The notes beneath the pieces are model-generated. The model did not search any database, was not told the DNA's origin, and saw only the letters and a list, made by a program, of their open reading frames with translations. From Aquibacillus sediminis (GTDB lineage Bacteria > Bacillota > Bacilli > Bacillales > Amphibacillaceae), in the NCBI RefSeq assembly GCF_005870085.1, contig NZ_SZNM01000004.1:62001-126000 (forward strand): a DNA stretch of 64,000 nt. The letters are read 5' to 3'. Below, piece after piece: positions 8,927 to 18,167 of this stretch; position 1 is the stretch's first letter; each line of letters opens with the position of its first letter. The translations under genes were made by a program, and so were the position numbers.

Positions 8927-9368
8927 GCTGGATAATTCGAGGAAAAGCCGTAAATAAGCAGGATCCATCGAAAAAGTGCTGGATCATGTAAGAAAAAGCT
9001 GTAAATAAGCAGGATCTAGAGAAGAAGCGCTGGATCATGCAAGAAAAAGCCATAAATAAGCAAATCTAGAGAAGAAGCGGCTGGATCATGCGAGAAAAAG
9101 CCGTAAATAAGCAGAATCTAGAGAAGAAGCGGCTGGATCATGCGAGAAAAAGCCGTAAATAAGCAGAATCTAGAGAAAAAACGCTGGATCATGTGAGAAA
9201 AAGCTATAAATAAGCAGGATCTAGAGAAAAAACGCTGGATCATGCGAGAAAAAGCCGTAAATAAGCAGGATCTAGAGAAAAAATGCTGGATCATGCGAGA
9301 AAAAGCCATAAATAAGCAGGATCTATAGAAAAAACGCTGGATCATGCAAGAAAAAGCTATAAATGCCA
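8927..9368. repeat. 51-bp tandem repeat array, about 8.6 copies
   Basis: Units begin with GCTGGATCATG at 8927, 8978, 9029, 9080, 9132, 9183, 9234 and 9285, with a partial ninth at 9336. Seven units are exactly 51 bp and one is 52. Each unit carries AGAAAAAGC, TAAATAAGCAGGATC and TAGAGAA blocks, with a few substitutions per copy. Copies are contiguous with no unique spacers, so it is not a CRISPR array. Because 51 is a multiple of 3, ORFs appear in the array, but none has a ribosome site. No gene lies between 8844 and 9483. Confidence 0.9.
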
Positions 9369-9437
9369 TCCTATCGACAAAATTTCTAAATACACATTAT
9401 CTCGACTAAGCATCAATCAAAAAACTATTATAAATGA

Positions 9438-9467
9438 TAGTGCACATAATACAAATTATGTGCACTA
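9438..9467 (-). terminator. Hairpin behind the old yellow enzyme gene
   Basis: A perfect 13-bp stem TAGTGCACATAAT / ATTATGTGCACTA with a 4-nt loop lies 17 bp past the stop of the minus-strand oxidoreductase. A clear T run is lacking, so terminator function is probable rather than certain. Confidence 0.5.
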
Positions 9468-9483
9468 CCAACAAACTTATGAA

Positions 9484-10605
9484 TTATATCCCCGGAAACC
9501 ATCCTGGTGTACTGGTAATGATGTTCCATAATGGATCAGGGACAACGAGTTGTTGTTGTTTTGTTTTATCTAGTTCGGTAACAATTTCGTCATCTTTTCC
9601 TTCTGCTACTTTTTGTACCCAGTCTGGATCAATAATTAACTCACGACCTAGCGCAAGTAGGGGGATGCCTGTTGCAAATGCTTGGTGTGCATCATCCGCA
9701 GTATAAATCGAACCTACTCCAATTAAAGGTACACGGTTGTTAATTGTTTCCATTAAGTATTCGATACGGGTTTTTTCAGTATTCTCTACTCCCCGTCTAG
9801 GTTTTGCGTAAAAGTCGCTCAGTGACACGTGTAAATAATCTAACCCTTTATCAGCAAGTGTATCAACTAGGGAAAGTGTCTCGTCCATCGTTATGCCTGG
9901 TGTTTCTGGTTCCTCTGGTGAAAAACGATAGCCAACAATAAACTCATCGTGACCGTGTTTATCCGCGACTCGTTTTACTTCATCGACAATTGCAAGAGGG
10001 AAAGTCATCCGATTTTCCAGACTACCTCCAAAACGATCTTCTCGTCGGTTGGAATGTGGAGAGAAAAACTGTTGGATTAAGTAGCCGTTTGCTCCATGTA
10101 TTTCTACCCCGTCGAAACCAGCCTCAATGGCTCTACGTGTTGTTTCACCAAAAGCAACTATAATATCGTTAACTTCTGACTCCGTTAAGGCTCTTGGAAC
10201 TGTGCTTCCATCTTGCTCTGCAGGTACATTACTAGCACTCACGACTTCCCCGTTAGGAATTTGATCTGGTGGACACATTCTACCACCATGAAAGATTTGT
10301 AAGATAGCTTTAGCACCTTGTTCTTTAATGGTAGTAGCTAATCTAGTTAAGCTAGGAATCATCTCATCAGTATCAGCACCAAATTCACCAGGAAATCCTT
10401 TTCCATTTGCTGTTACATACGCACAAGCAGTGATCACCATGCTGACACCAGCAGAACGTCTAGCGTAATAAGCTAATTCAGCATCACTTACAGTACCATC
10501 TGGATTTGATGAAAAGTTGGTCATCGGTGCCATCACCATTCGATTCTTTAACGTAACACCGTTTGAAAATGTATATGAAGAAAATAAGGCTTGATTGTTC
10601 GTCAT
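9484..10605 (-). CDS. NADH:flavin oxidoreductase, old yellow enzyme family (YqiG-like)
   Basis: 373 residues, the length of B. subtilis YqiG. FMN-barrel features are visible: the N-terminal NRMVMAPMTNFSSNPDG, LQIFHGGRM, the substrate-binding HGANGYLIQQFFSPHSN followed by RREDRFGGSLENR, and a phosphate-binding GVGSIYTADD near the C-terminus. The family reduces activated C=C bonds with NAD(P)H and is usually tied to electrophile or oxidative stress. ATG 10605 has AAGGAGG 11 nt upstream. It is divergent from the luciferase-like oxidoreductase with a 171-bp shared control region, suggesting coordinated redox-stress control. Confidence 0.9.
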   Translation of the reverse strand: MTNNQALFSSYTFSNGVTLKNRMVMAPMTNFSSNPDGTVSDAELAYYARRSAGVSMVITACAYVTANGKGFPGEFGADTDEMIPSLTRLATTIKEQGAKAILQIFHGGRMCPPDQIPNGEVVSASNVPAEQDGSTVPRALTESEVNDIIVAFGETTRRAIEAGFDGVEIHGANGYLIQQFFSPHSNRREDRFGGSLENRMTFPLAIVDEVKRVADKHGHDEFIVGYRFSPEEPETPGITMDETLSLVDTLADKGLDYLHVSLSDFYAKPRRGVENTEKTRIEYLMETINNRVPLIGVGSIYTADDAHQAFATGIPLLALGRELIIDPDWVQKVAEGKDDEIVTELDKTKQQQLVVPDPLWNIITSTPGWFPGI

Positions 10606-10776
10606 GTTGTGTTAACCTCCTTTTTTAACAGTAGTCATCATACCTAATTGAAAAAACATTGTACATATTTTTGCTCACCGATAGCTAACAATGCATGCAT
10701 AAGCATTTATGTTTGTTTTGTTTGCGCAAGTTGATACTATAGTATTGTAACTTCAGCAAGAAAGGATAATGCAAAA

Positions 10777-11778
10777 ATGACAAATATAAATATACCTGTG
10801 TCAGTATTAAATTTGGCACCAATTCGACAAGGGCAAGGACCAAAAGACGCAATTGACGCAATGGTTGATTTAGCGCAAGCGACTGAAGAGATGGGTTATA
10901 CCCGCTATTGGATCGCGGAGCATCATAACACACCAACATTAGTCAGCTCGGCGACCTCACTATTAATAAAACATACACTCGAACACACGAACCATATTCG
11001 AGTAGGTTCTGGAGGGGTAATGCTTCCAAACCATGCACCATTAGTAGTTGCTGAACAGTTCGGCACAATGGCGACCATATATCCCGATCGACTTGACTTA
11101 GGTTTAGGCCGTGCACCTGGAACGGATCAATTAACAGCAAGTGCATTAAGACGTTCGAAAAGTGATACGGTAAATACATTCCCACAAGATGTTCAAACAT
11201 TACTAACATACTTCGGACCCGAAGAAGATCAAAGTTTTGTAAAAGCATATCCTGGTGTTGGGACAGAAATACCAATTTATATTTTAGGATCGTCTCCAGA
11301 CTCCGCGCATTTAGCAGCGAAATTAGGCTTACCATATGTATTCGCTTCGCACTTTGCACCGCGCTATATGGAGGATGCGATCTCGATTTACCGTCGAGAA
11401 TTCCAACCTTCTCAGTATTTAGATAAACCGTATATGATGGTTTGTTTAAATGTGATCGCGGCAGAAACAGATGAAGAGGCTGATTTAGAATCAACAACCA
11501 TGCAGCAATTTTTCCTAAATGTTGTCCGTGGATCACAAACACCGTTAAGTCCGCCGGTAGAAGATATGGATCAGCTATGGGGCTTACAAGAAAAAATGGC
11601 TGCACAATCAATGTCGAGTGTAACCTTGCAAGGAAGCAAAGATTCCATCCGTGAGCAATTAACAAGCTTCCAAGAAAAGTATAATGTGGACGAATTGATG
11701 GCAGTATCTTACATTTATGATCCCGCTAAACAAAAACGTTCCTATCAAATATTAAAAGACGTTGTGGATGGGAAGTAA
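10777..11778 (+). CDS. LLM-class (luciferase-like) flavin oxidoreductase, YwcH-like
   Basis: 333 residues, the same length as B. subtilis YwcH. Typical bacterial-luciferase-family segments are present: [15 protein letters not shown] near residue 38, [16 protein letters not shown], and [12 protein letters not shown]. The family are TIM-barrel monooxygenases or oxidoreductases using FMNH2 or F420; the physiological substrate of the YwcH subgroup is not known. ATG 10777 follows AAGAAAGGATAA. It is divergently transcribed from the YqiG-like enzyme, and a classic terminator follows. Confidence 0.88.
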   Translation: MTNINIPVSVLNLAPIRQGQGPKDAIDAMVDLAQATEEMGYTRYWIAEHHNTPTLVSSATSLLIKHTLEHTNHIRVGSGGVMLPNHAPLVVAEQFGTMATIYPDRLDLGLGRAPGTDQLTASALRRSKSDTVNTFPQDVQTLLTYFGPEEDQSFVKAYPGVGTEIPIYILGSSPDSAHLAAKLGLPYVFASHFAPRYMEDAISIYRREFQPSQYLDKPYMMVCLNVIAAETDEEADLESTTMQQFFLNVVRGSQTPLSPPVEDMDQLWGLQEKMAAQSMSSVTLQGSKDSIREQLTSFQEKYNVDELMAVSYIYDPAKQKRSYQILKDVVDGK

Positions 11779-11834
11779 AATTTTTTCTGAAAACAAAAGA
11801 TGATTTCTCGATACAATCAATAAATTGAAGAAAG

Positions 11835-11868
11835 AGGCTGGGACATATATCTTTGTCCTAGCCTTTTT
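11835..11868 (+). terminator. Rho-independent terminator
   Basis: Stem AGGCTGGGACA / TGTCCTAGCCT (one G-T pair) followed by TTTTT, 57 bp past the LLM oxidoreductase gene. From 11869 to 12036 I see nothing further. Confidence 0.85.
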
Positions 11869-12036
11869 ATAATGTAGCGTTCAGTACCGACTAGGATGTT
11901 GGACGTCTGTTCTTAATTATATCCAGTACAATGTCCTCGTAACATTTATTTAAATACTTGGATGTATAAGTTGCTTAATCCTTGTTAATCCTAGCAATTG
12001 TATATGCAATTGTACTTACAAGTGAGGAGGGTTCAT

Positions 12037-12528
12037 ATGGATGTTAAGATCAGACAGGAATTAACATTGATGATAAGAGCACTGTACTTTTGTGTGGAAA
12101 ATCGATGGGGGGAAATTGGTAAAGCCGTAGAACTTTCCACGGCACAACAGCATTTGCTTTTTTTATTATCAACAAATGAAAATGCACTGACGCCTACAGA
12201 AATCGGGAAACTAGGCTGTTGGCATGTGTCAACCGTTACAAGGTTAGTGAAAACTCTACAAAGTAGAGGGATTGTTGAGGTGAACAATCATCCTAATAAA
12301 TCACGGTTTAAACTGGTTTCAATGACAGATGATGGGAAAGATGTACTTCGCCAAATACATCGATCCTTTAGACAGATGGATCAAGTTCCATTTGAATTAG
12401 AAAGTCTGTCTGAACAACAAATCAAAGCTTTTATACAAACTGGTCAAAAATTATTAGATGTACATAAGGGAGAAGAGTATCGATCCAAGGTAATAAATGC
12501 ACACATTAAAGAATCTGATCTTGCTTAG
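12037..12528 (+). CDS. MarR-family transcriptional regulator, ScoC/Hpr-like
   Basis: 163 residues. The winged-helix region is visible: ALTPTEIGKLGCWHVSTVTR (helices 3-4), LVKTLQSRGIVEV and a wing NKSRFKLVSMTDDGKDVL. The GCWHVST stretch resembles the recognition helix of B. subtilis ScoC (Hpr), a repressor of protease and sporulation genes, although this protein is shorter. ATG 12037 has GAGGAGG 7 nt upstream; in-frame codons back to 11998 lack a ribosome site. The CBO0543-type membrane gene begins 32 bp later and is probably cotranscribed. The regulator's targets are unknown. Confidence 0.8.
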   Translation: MDVKIRQELTLMIRALYFCVENRWGEIGKAVELSTAQQHLLFLLSTNENALTPTEIGKLGCWHVSTVTRLVKTLQSRGIVEVNNHPNKSRFKLVSMTDDGKDVLRQIHRSFRQMDQVPFELESLSEQQIKAFIQTGQKLLDVHKGEEYRSKVINAHIKESDLA

Positions 12529-12560
12529 ATAACAAGTTATGAGGATGAAAAGGTGGTTTT

Positions 12561-13046
12561 ATGTCTAGGAATAAAGGCATCCTATTAATAATTTGGACAA
12601 TCACGGCGTGTCTTCTTGTCATTTTAGTACCTAAATCTAAAGTACGACACGCAGTAGTAGCATTTTTGTTTAAACAAGCAATAACCTGGCTTTTTGGCTT
12701 ATTAGTTTCTGAAAAAGGGTTGATTAAATACCCTGTTCGATTCTTTAAGAAGGCCAACAAATCAAGTTTTTCATTCGAATATTTCATCTATCCTTCCATG
12801 TGCGTCGTCTTTAATTTGTATTACCCAACATATAAACATCGAGCTGTCAAACTTCTCTATTATGTTTGCCATGCTGGGTTTATCACGATCTCAGAAATCT
12901 TGGCGATGCGGTATACGAATTTAATTAAATATGTGAAATGGAAATGGTATTGGAGTTTTATCACGATTAGTATGACGTATTACTCCTCGCATTTGTTTTA
13001 CCGATGGTTTTTTAAAAAGGTACAAGTTGTTAATGATAAAGTCTAA
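12561..13046 (+). CDS. CBO0543-family membrane protein
   Basis: 161 residues. Hydrophobic segments include GILLIIWTITACLLVILV at the start and FEYFIYPSMCVVFNLYYP in the middle. Conserved-looking parts such as FKQAITWLFGLLVSEKGLI, YPVRFFKKANKSSF and RYTNLIKYVKWKWYWSFI match, from memory, the Bacillales CBO0543 family, of unknown function and present in spore-formers. RBS AGGATGAAAAGGTGG precedes ATG 12561. It lies directly behind the MarR regulator. Confidence 0.7.
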   Translation: MSRNKGILLIIWTITACLLVILVPKSKVRHAVVAFLFKQAITWLFGLLVSEKGLIKYPVRFFKKANKSSFSFEYFIYPSMCVVFNLYYPTYKHRAVKLLYYVCHAGFITISEILAMRYTNLIKYVKWKWYWSFITISMTYYSSHLFYRWFFKKVQVVNDKV

Positions 13047-13157
13047 TTGACATTTTTGGTTGAATTTTACTCATTTGCCACATATACTCGAATTATGTAT
13101 CGTTTAGTCGAATCATTTTGACTGAAGATAGAGAGAGAAGAAAAGAGGGGGAGTTAT

Positions 13158-14870
13158 GTGAAGAAAAAAGGATTTACAACTACATTTATTTTATTTTTTT
13201 CTATTGTTATCTTAGTTTTTATGGGGATCTTGTACACAATTAATCAGCAATCAACAGAGAAAAATGTTAAAACCGCAGCTGGAATGGAGTTAATAGGGTG
13301 TGCCAATATCACAACCGGTATTATTAATCCAGAAAATTTGGAAAGCGCTTTAAACGGAAACGGGACAGCTGTGTCAGAATTAAGTGAGACAATTGATTGG
13401 ACCATTTCAAAAAAATCTATTTTTGAAAGGCATTACGTCCTACATACAGATGGATCCATGTTTATTCCTGATCAGAATACGAATGCTAGTTCTGGCGAGG
13501 AATACCCACATAATGAGGCGATTTTGCAAAGTGTGTTAGAAACAGGGGAAGCACAATATACCGATCTTTATCAAGCAGGTGATCAAGTGGTCATGACAGG
13601 ATATGCTCCGATTTATGAGGATCATGATCCATCAAAAGAAATCATTGCCATTAATGCAATTGATTTTGAGGAATCTATCATAACAGAAAGAACATGGGAA
13701 ATGATGAAACCAACTGTATTAGCACTCATTTTCTTACCATTTTTAACTGGATTGTTTGCATTTATCTTTGTTAAGAAGGTGATTAACCCAAGGTTGATTC
13801 AACCAGTAGCTGATATGAACGAACGTGTTCATAAAGTTGCAAACGGAGATTTTACGGTGGAACAGGTTAAAGTGAAATCAAATGATGAAATGGGACAATT
13901 ATCTAATAATTTTCATGCGATGATTGAGAAGTTAAGGGAAACGTTAGAAAACGTCCGGAAACACACGGATGAAGTTAGTTCCACTAGCCGTGATGTAACG
14001 GTCCATACAGAAGAAAGTAAGCAAGTAAATACGGAGATGGAGACTGCGATTCAAGAAATAGCTGCAGGAACTCAAAGCCAAACAGGAAAATTAACGTCAT
14101 CGACCCAAACAACAACAAAAATCTCTAATGAGATGAATGAAATGGAAAGTACAATAATGGTGATCAATGACAAAGCGAAACATGCAACAGACATTGCCAA
14201 TCAAGGGGAAGAGGTAATCTCGAAATCGGTCACTTATATGAATCAAGTAGGAAATCAAGCATCAGAAATGGCCAATGTGGTAGGTTCTTTGAACAATCGT
14301 TCGAGTGAGATTGGCCGAATTATTTCTATGATTCAAGATGTGACAGATCAAACCAATTTACTTGCTTTAAATGCATCCATCGAAGCAGCGCGAGCAGGTG
14401 AACATGGTAAAGGATTTGCTGTAGTAGCAGAAGAAGTGCGTAAATTAGCAGAACAATCAGGACAAGCTGCATCTGAGATCGATCAACTCATTCATGAAGT
14501 CCAAAACGAGACAGCACAAGCGGTTCAAGTTATGGAAACAACCGAAGAAGTAATCAAGGATGGTGTTTCGTCTGTGAAAGAAGCAGGAAACTCATTTGAA
14601 CAAATTCACCAATCGGTAGGGGAGGTAGAAAAACAACTGAATGATATGACGGATTGGGTGAAAGGGATAAACCAGGAAGTACAATCTGTTACCGATGCGT
14701 TTGCCGAAATTAATATTATTTCGGAAACAACCGATAGTCAAACACAGGAAATGGCGAGTGCAACAGAACAACAAAGTGCATCGACCGAAGAAATTTATCA
14801 GTCGATGAAAAAACTATCAAGTATGACTGAGGAATTAAAACAAATAATTAATTATTTCCAATTAAAGTGA
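13158..14870 (+). CDS. Methyl-accepting chemotaxis protein
   Basis: 570 residues with the standard receptor layout. TM1 at about 7-28, an extracellular sensor of about 150 residues, TM2 near 184-205 ([20 protein letters not shown]), a HAMP segment ([17 protein letters not shown]), then a long coiled-coil signalling domain with the hairpin tip [19 protein letters not shown]. It would feed an extracellular ligand signal to CheA/CheW. The ligand is not predictable; the sensor is cache-like in size. GTG 13158 has GAGGGGGAG upstream. Monocistronic, with a strong terminator. Confidence 0.93.
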   Translation: MKKKGFTTTFILFFSIVILVFMGILYTINQQSTEKNVKTAAGMELIGCANITTGIINPENLESALNGNGTAVSELSETIDWTISKKSIFERHYVLHTDGSMFIPDQNTNASSGEEYPHNEAILQSVLETGEAQYTDLYQAGDQVVMTGYAPIYEDHDPSKEIIAINAIDFEESIITERTWEMMKPTVLALIFLPFLTGLFAFIFVKKVINPRLIQPVADMNERVHKVANGDFTVEQVKVKSNDEMGQLSNNFHAMIEKLRETLENVRKHTDEVSSTSRDVTVHTEESKQVNTEMETAIQEIAAGTQSQTGKLTSSTQTTTKISNEMNEMESTIMVINDKAKHATDIANQGEEVISKSVTYMNQVGNQASEMANVVGSLNNRSSEIGRIISMIQDVTDQTNLLALNASIEAARAGEHGKGFAVVAEEVRKLAEQSGQAASEIDQLIHEVQNETAQAVQVMETTEEVIKDGVSSVKEAGNSFEQIHQSVGEVEKQLNDMTDWVKGINQEVQSVTDAFAEINIISETTDSQTQEMASATEQQSASTEEIYQSMKKLSSMTEELKQIINYFQLK

Positions 14871-14876
14871 TCCATG

Positions 14877-14913
14877 CAAGGTCCACTTCTTAGAGAAGTG
14901 GACCTTGATTTTT
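14877..14913 (+). terminator. Rho-independent terminator
   Basis: A perfect 14-bp stem CAAGGTCCACTTCT / AGAAGTGGACCTTG with a 3-nt loop, then ATTTTTT, directly behind the chemotaxis receptor. Confidence 0.92.
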
Positions 14914-15012
14914 TGTCTCCTGTAGGATTTATTAAAAGATTGTTGTTACTCAGAAGCTATATGAATAGTAAACTTGCTTTCACAATAAATACTGAAAATT
15001 TTAATAACTAAC

Positions 15013-15041
15013 TTGACAGCTTTTTCAAAGGATAGTAATCT
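15013..15041 (+). promoter_or_regulatory. SigA-type promoter of the nitroreductase
   Basis: TTGACA (15013-15018), a 17-nt spacer and TAATCT (15036-15041). The predicted start near 15048 lies just before the Fur box. It leaves a leader of about 200 nt before the nitroreductase start. Confidence 0.6.
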
Positions 15042-15055
15042 ATAAATAATCTATA

Positions 15056-15070
15056 TGAGAATGATTATCA
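15056..15070 (+). promoter_or_regulatory. Fur-type box
   Basis: TGAGAATGATTATCA matches the 7-1-7 Fur/PerR consensus TGATAATNATTATCA at all but one base. It sits just downstream of the predicted transcription start, a position suited to repression. By sequence alone PerR cannot be excluded, but Fur is more likely. Confidence 0.75.
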
Positions 15071-15249
15071 TTTTTAACAAAAGTCATTACTAAGAAATAA
15101 TAATGCGTTCAAACTAGGATAAGGTAGGCCATTACGTGTTAAAAGTTCATTTGTTAGCTAAATACTAGGATTGACTCCAACTAATATATATCTATTACGT
15201 TAAATAAATATAAAACCCATAAAGTTGTAAGAAAGCGAGGAGAATTAGG

Positions 15250-15801
15250 ATGAAAAAAATAACTACTCCCGTAGCTAAAGTGATCCGTGAGCGACGATCA
15301 ATTAAGGATGGCTATTTAGATAAACCTGTGTCACAGGAACTTATCATTGAATTATTAAATGATGCAAAATGGGCTCCAAATCATGGAGTGAGAGAACCAT
15401 GGCGGTTTATTTTTGTTCCTACAGATAAAAAGGAAAAGTTTGTTGAAGATATCGTGCAAACGTACCCAGAAAATATGCATGATAATCGAAGGGAATATTT
15501 GAGTAAACCAGCAGCATTTCTCATAGTGGTGATGAAGGAAGAATCTATACCGAAAAAATGGGAAGAAAACTTTGGGGCGGTTAGCTCACTCATTCAAAAT
15601 TTCCAATTACTCGCTTGGGAACAAGAATTAGGGGTTGTTTGGAAGACGAATCCACATATTTATGACACGAACGTACATCAGCTTCTAGACTTAGAATCGG
15701 ATGAGAAAATTATCGGATTTTTACATCTAGGTTATTTCGAACATCAACCAGAATCGAAACCACGTACCCCGATAAAGGAAAAATTTACCGTTTACTCCTA
15801 A
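15250..15801 (+). CDS. Nitroreductase family protein (YdjA-like), Fur-box controlled
   Basis: 183 residues of the FMN-dependent nitroreductase family. Diagnostic parts are the N-terminal RERRSIK (FMN phosphate contacts), KWAPNHGVREPWRF, and the C-terminal GFLHLGYFEH. The short length is like YdjA-type enzymes, which reduce nitro compounds or flavins with NAD(P)H. GAGGAGAATTAGG precedes ATG 15250. The upstream Fur-type box suggests derepression under iron limitation (or peroxide stress if PerR acts), consistent with a role in flavin or iron reduction, which is inference. Confidence 0.85.
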   Translation: MKKITTPVAKVIRERRSIKDGYLDKPVSQELIIELLNDAKWAPNHGVREPWRFIFVPTDKKEKFVEDIVQTYPENMHDNRREYLSKPAAFLIVVMKEESIPKKWEENFGAVSSLIQNFQLLAWEQELGVVWKTNPHIYDTNVHQLLDLESDEKIIGFLHLGYFEHQPESKPRTPIKEKFTVYS

Positions 15802-15957
15802 ATCGACAAGGGGCTAAACATAATAGGCCCCATTCTTATGTTATTGTATTTTGTTTAGTGACTAATAAAGTAGTCAGTATAGTGAAGGTTAGCGTTAACG
15901 CATTACCAGTATCAAAGTCTGTTTACAATGTTCCAGTTTTATTTTACGAACGGATCT

Positions 15958-16251
15958 TTATGCAACAGGATTGATTGAAATCGTTTGTATATAAGTCGTT
16001 TTAACTTTAGAAGGCAACCTTTTCTTCAGTTCATCATAGGCATAACTATTATAATCAAGTAATGTTTTACATTGATATTTTTCTTGCATGCGAAGCGAAA
16101 ACTTGATTTTCATTTGATGTTGATCACAATGGCTCTGATGTTCAAGGATTTGATACTGCTTAAAATTGCGTTTGAAATGATAGTTTATATCAGAAATAAA
16201 TGTGTTTTGACTATTAAAATAAATATCGGTTACCCCATCGATTTGTATCAT
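15958..16251 (-). CDS. Small hypothetical protein
   Basis: 97 residues from ATG 16251 (GGGTGATG upstream); the frame is open 13 codons further. The protein is soluble and rich in Tyr, Gln and His (HFKRNFKQYQILEHQSHCDQ). A pattern of alternating residues (KIKFSLRMQEKYQCKTLLDY) suggests beta structure. I do not recognise a family. It lies downstream of dsdA but behind a terminator, so it is probably separate. Confidence 0.55.
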   Translation of the reverse strand: MIQIDGVTDIYFNSQNTFISDINYHFKRNFKQYQILEHQSHCDQHQMKIKFSLRMQEKYQCKTLLDYNSYAYDELKKRLPSKVKTTYIQTISINPVA

Positions 16252-16331
16252 GTTTTCATCACCCTGTGTAAGTATAGCATGCCAAAACATTCATGTGTAT
16301 GTGTTTGCACAAGAATTTAAACAAATTTGAA

Positions 16332-16371
16332 AAACCAGGTAAACTGTCTTTGTTGGACAGTATCCTGGTTT
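16332..16371 (-). terminator. Terminator behind dsdA
   Basis: Hairpin arms AAACCAGGTAAACTGTC and GACAGTATCCTGGTTT with a short loop. A/T tracts lie on both sides, 18 bp past the dsdA stop on the minus strand. Confidence 0.75.
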
Positions 16372-16388
16372 GTGTTTAGTAAATGCGG

Positions 16389-17726
16389 TTAAGTGTTTTC
16401 AATGGACAAGTATTTTTTTCCTTTTTGTAGGTCCTCAAAGAAATAGTTAGCAGGTACAATCCCGCCTCCAGTTGACCAAGCGATATGGGTGGCTTGATCA
16501 GAAAGCTCCACTGTTTTAGGTAACATAGTAGGTCCAAGTAATGAAGCGGAAGCGGAAAGTTCAAGCCTATCATCTAAACCACTTTTAGTTAATAGTGCAA
16601 CTAGTTTGTATAACTCTTTATCTTCAATAGTGTAAATACCATCGACAAGGTGATCGGCTACGTTTGAAGCGAATCGGGACGCTCTACCAACTGCGAGACC
16701 GTCTGCTGCTGTGATACCGTCAATTCCAAAATCGTTGACATGTACTTGATGATGGGCACCTGTTAATAAACCTAATAACATGGATGGTGCATGGGTTGGT
16801 TCGGCAAAATAACAATGAACATGCGGACCGAATACTGATTTTAATCCAAACGTAATCCCACCGGGAGCTCCACCAACACCACACGGTAAATACACATATA
16901 ACGGGTTTTCCTCATCAACACGAATCCCTTGTTCAGTTAATTGTTCCTTTAGTTGTAAAGCAGCTGTACTGTAACCTAAGAATAGATCGATAGAATTTTC
17001 ATCATCAACAAAGTAACCATTCGGATCTTGGTTTGTCAATTTCCTTCCTTCGGCAACTGCTTCATTATAATCCCCGGCAGATTCAACGACATTCACTCCC
17101 TGTTTGCGAAGTGAGTCTTTTTTCCATTGTTTTGCATCCTTTGACATGTAGACATTTACACGAAAGCCTATTTTTGCACTTATGTATCCTATACTAAGTG
17201 CAAGATTTCCGGTTGAACCAACACCTATCGTGTACTTACTAAATAAATCTTTGAATCGAGCTTCGTTTAAGACTTGGTAATTGTCATGTTTGGTCAAAAG
17301 CTCATGTTCAATGGCTATTGTTTCGGCGAATTTCAATATTTCATATATGCCACCTCTAGCTTTAATCGAACCAGTCAAAGGAAGGAAGTGGTCACATTTT
17401 AGAAAAAGTCGACCAGGAAAATCTTGTTTATAATGGTGGATCAGTGCTGTTTTCATTTTTGCAATTTCTTTTAATGATGAATCAATTTTCCCAGCTGTCT
17501 TTTTAACGTCTTGAGAAATGGTGCTTAAAAAAGGGGCAAATCGTTCCCACCTGGCCATAGCATCCGTTATATCGTCTTGTTTTACTGGTATATCATGTAA
17601 ACTTTCAACGGTTGTATGAGGATTCGCCCATGTCACTTGATGATAGGAGAGAATCTCTTTCAAAATTGGGTAGTCAGACACCCATTGTGCCATCTCTTTC
17701 TGAAGCGGCTTCAAGTTTGTGTTCAC
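16389..17726 (-). CDS. dsdA: D-serine ammonia-lyase (D-serine dehydratase)
   Basis: 445 residues of the PLP fold-type II family; DsdA proteins are of this length. The cofactor lysine lies in TGSIKARGGIYEIL and the glycine-rich phosphate loop is GVGSTGNLALSIG; LPCGVGGAPGGITFGLK binds the ring. The enzyme converts D-serine to pyruvate and ammonia, detoxifying D-serine and using it as carbon and nitrogen. I prefer GTG 17726 (protein MNTNLKPL...), with AAAGGTGG about 11 nt upstream; GTG codons at 17738-17741 would overlap that site. The permease gene lies upstream on the same strand, separated by a terminator and 426 bp. Confidence 0.9.
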   Translation of the reverse strand: MNTNLKPLQKEMAQWVSDYPILKEILSYHQVTWANPHTTVESLHDIPVKQDDITDAMARWERFAPFLSTISQDVKKTAGKIDSSLKEIAKMKTALIHHYKQDFPGRLFLKCDHFLPLTGSIKARGGIYEILKFAETIAIEHELLTKHDNYQVLNEARFKDLFSKYTIGVGSTGNLALSIGYISAKIGFRVNVYMSKDAKQWKKDSLRKQGVNVVESAGDYNEAVAEGRKLTNQDPNGYFVDDENSIDLFLGYSTAALQLKEQLTEQGIRVDEENPLYVYLPCGVGGAPGGITFGLKSVFGPHVHCYFAEPTHAPSMLLGLLTGAHHQVHVNDFGIDGITAADGLAVGRASRFASNVADHLVDGIYTIEDKELYKLVALLTKSGLDDRLELSASASLLGPTMLPKTVELSDQATHIAWSTGGGIVPANYFFEDLQKGKKYLSIENT

Positions 17727-18122
17727 CTGTTCATGCACCACCTTTTATCTTTATTGTGAAGGGAGTAGGATGACTTGTAAAGAGGGGGCTTGGTCATTTA
17801 CAAACATAAATTTTAAATACGGTTTTTGTAAATTGAACAATATCATTTTTAAAGCTGTTTACTGCAAAGATTTTGTTTTTTCCTAAATAAGATAGGCTGT
17901 TCGTATTTCCAATGTACTGGAGTGGGTAGATAGTAGAATGTTTTTTCTTACATGGTCGAGGAAAATTTACACTAGATAACGTATATTAAAGGGCTTTTCT
18001 TACATAATCGGAGCGTCATAACTCTAGTTCACCATAATCGTTTGGTGGTTAACAGTATAATCCGCACATAGAGCTTCTGTGCAACATCTTACAGGTGCGA
18101 ATCACATATAGAAGTTATTTCT

Positions 18123-18163
18123 AAAAACCGGCACCCTCCAAATGAGAATGTGCCGGGGTTTTT
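18123..18163 (-). terminator. Terminator behind the permease gene
   Basis: Hairpin arms AAAAACCGGCAC and GTGCCGGGGTTTTT give a GC-rich stem with T-rich flanks, 5 bp past the permease stop on the minus strand. The region 17742-18122 between it and dsdA holds no gene that I can see. Confidence 0.8.
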
Positions 18164-18167
18164 AGGT

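Noticed and set aside
8927-9368. CRISPR array
   Set aside because: Units are directly joined with no unique spacers, are 51 bp long and vary within the unit. No cas genes are near.
9118-9369. 83-residue minus-strand ORF with a 17-residue period
   Set aside because: It is a by-product of the 51-bp repeats; no start region outside the array and no ribosome site.
10943-11665. 240-residue minus-strand ORF under the LLM oxidoreductase
   Set aside because: It lies wholly antisense to a well-conserved enzyme, with Leu/His-rich composition typical of an antisense shadow.
13355-13372. cre-like sequence GGAAAGCGCTTTAA in the chemotaxis gene
   Set aside because: It lies inside the coding region, deviates from the consensus at the ends, and no promoter is close.
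17742-18122. Riboswitch or small gene between the permease and dsdA
   Set aside because: Only a weak hairpin (GCACATAGA...TCTGTGC) is present. No known riboswitch core and no ORF with a ribosome site.
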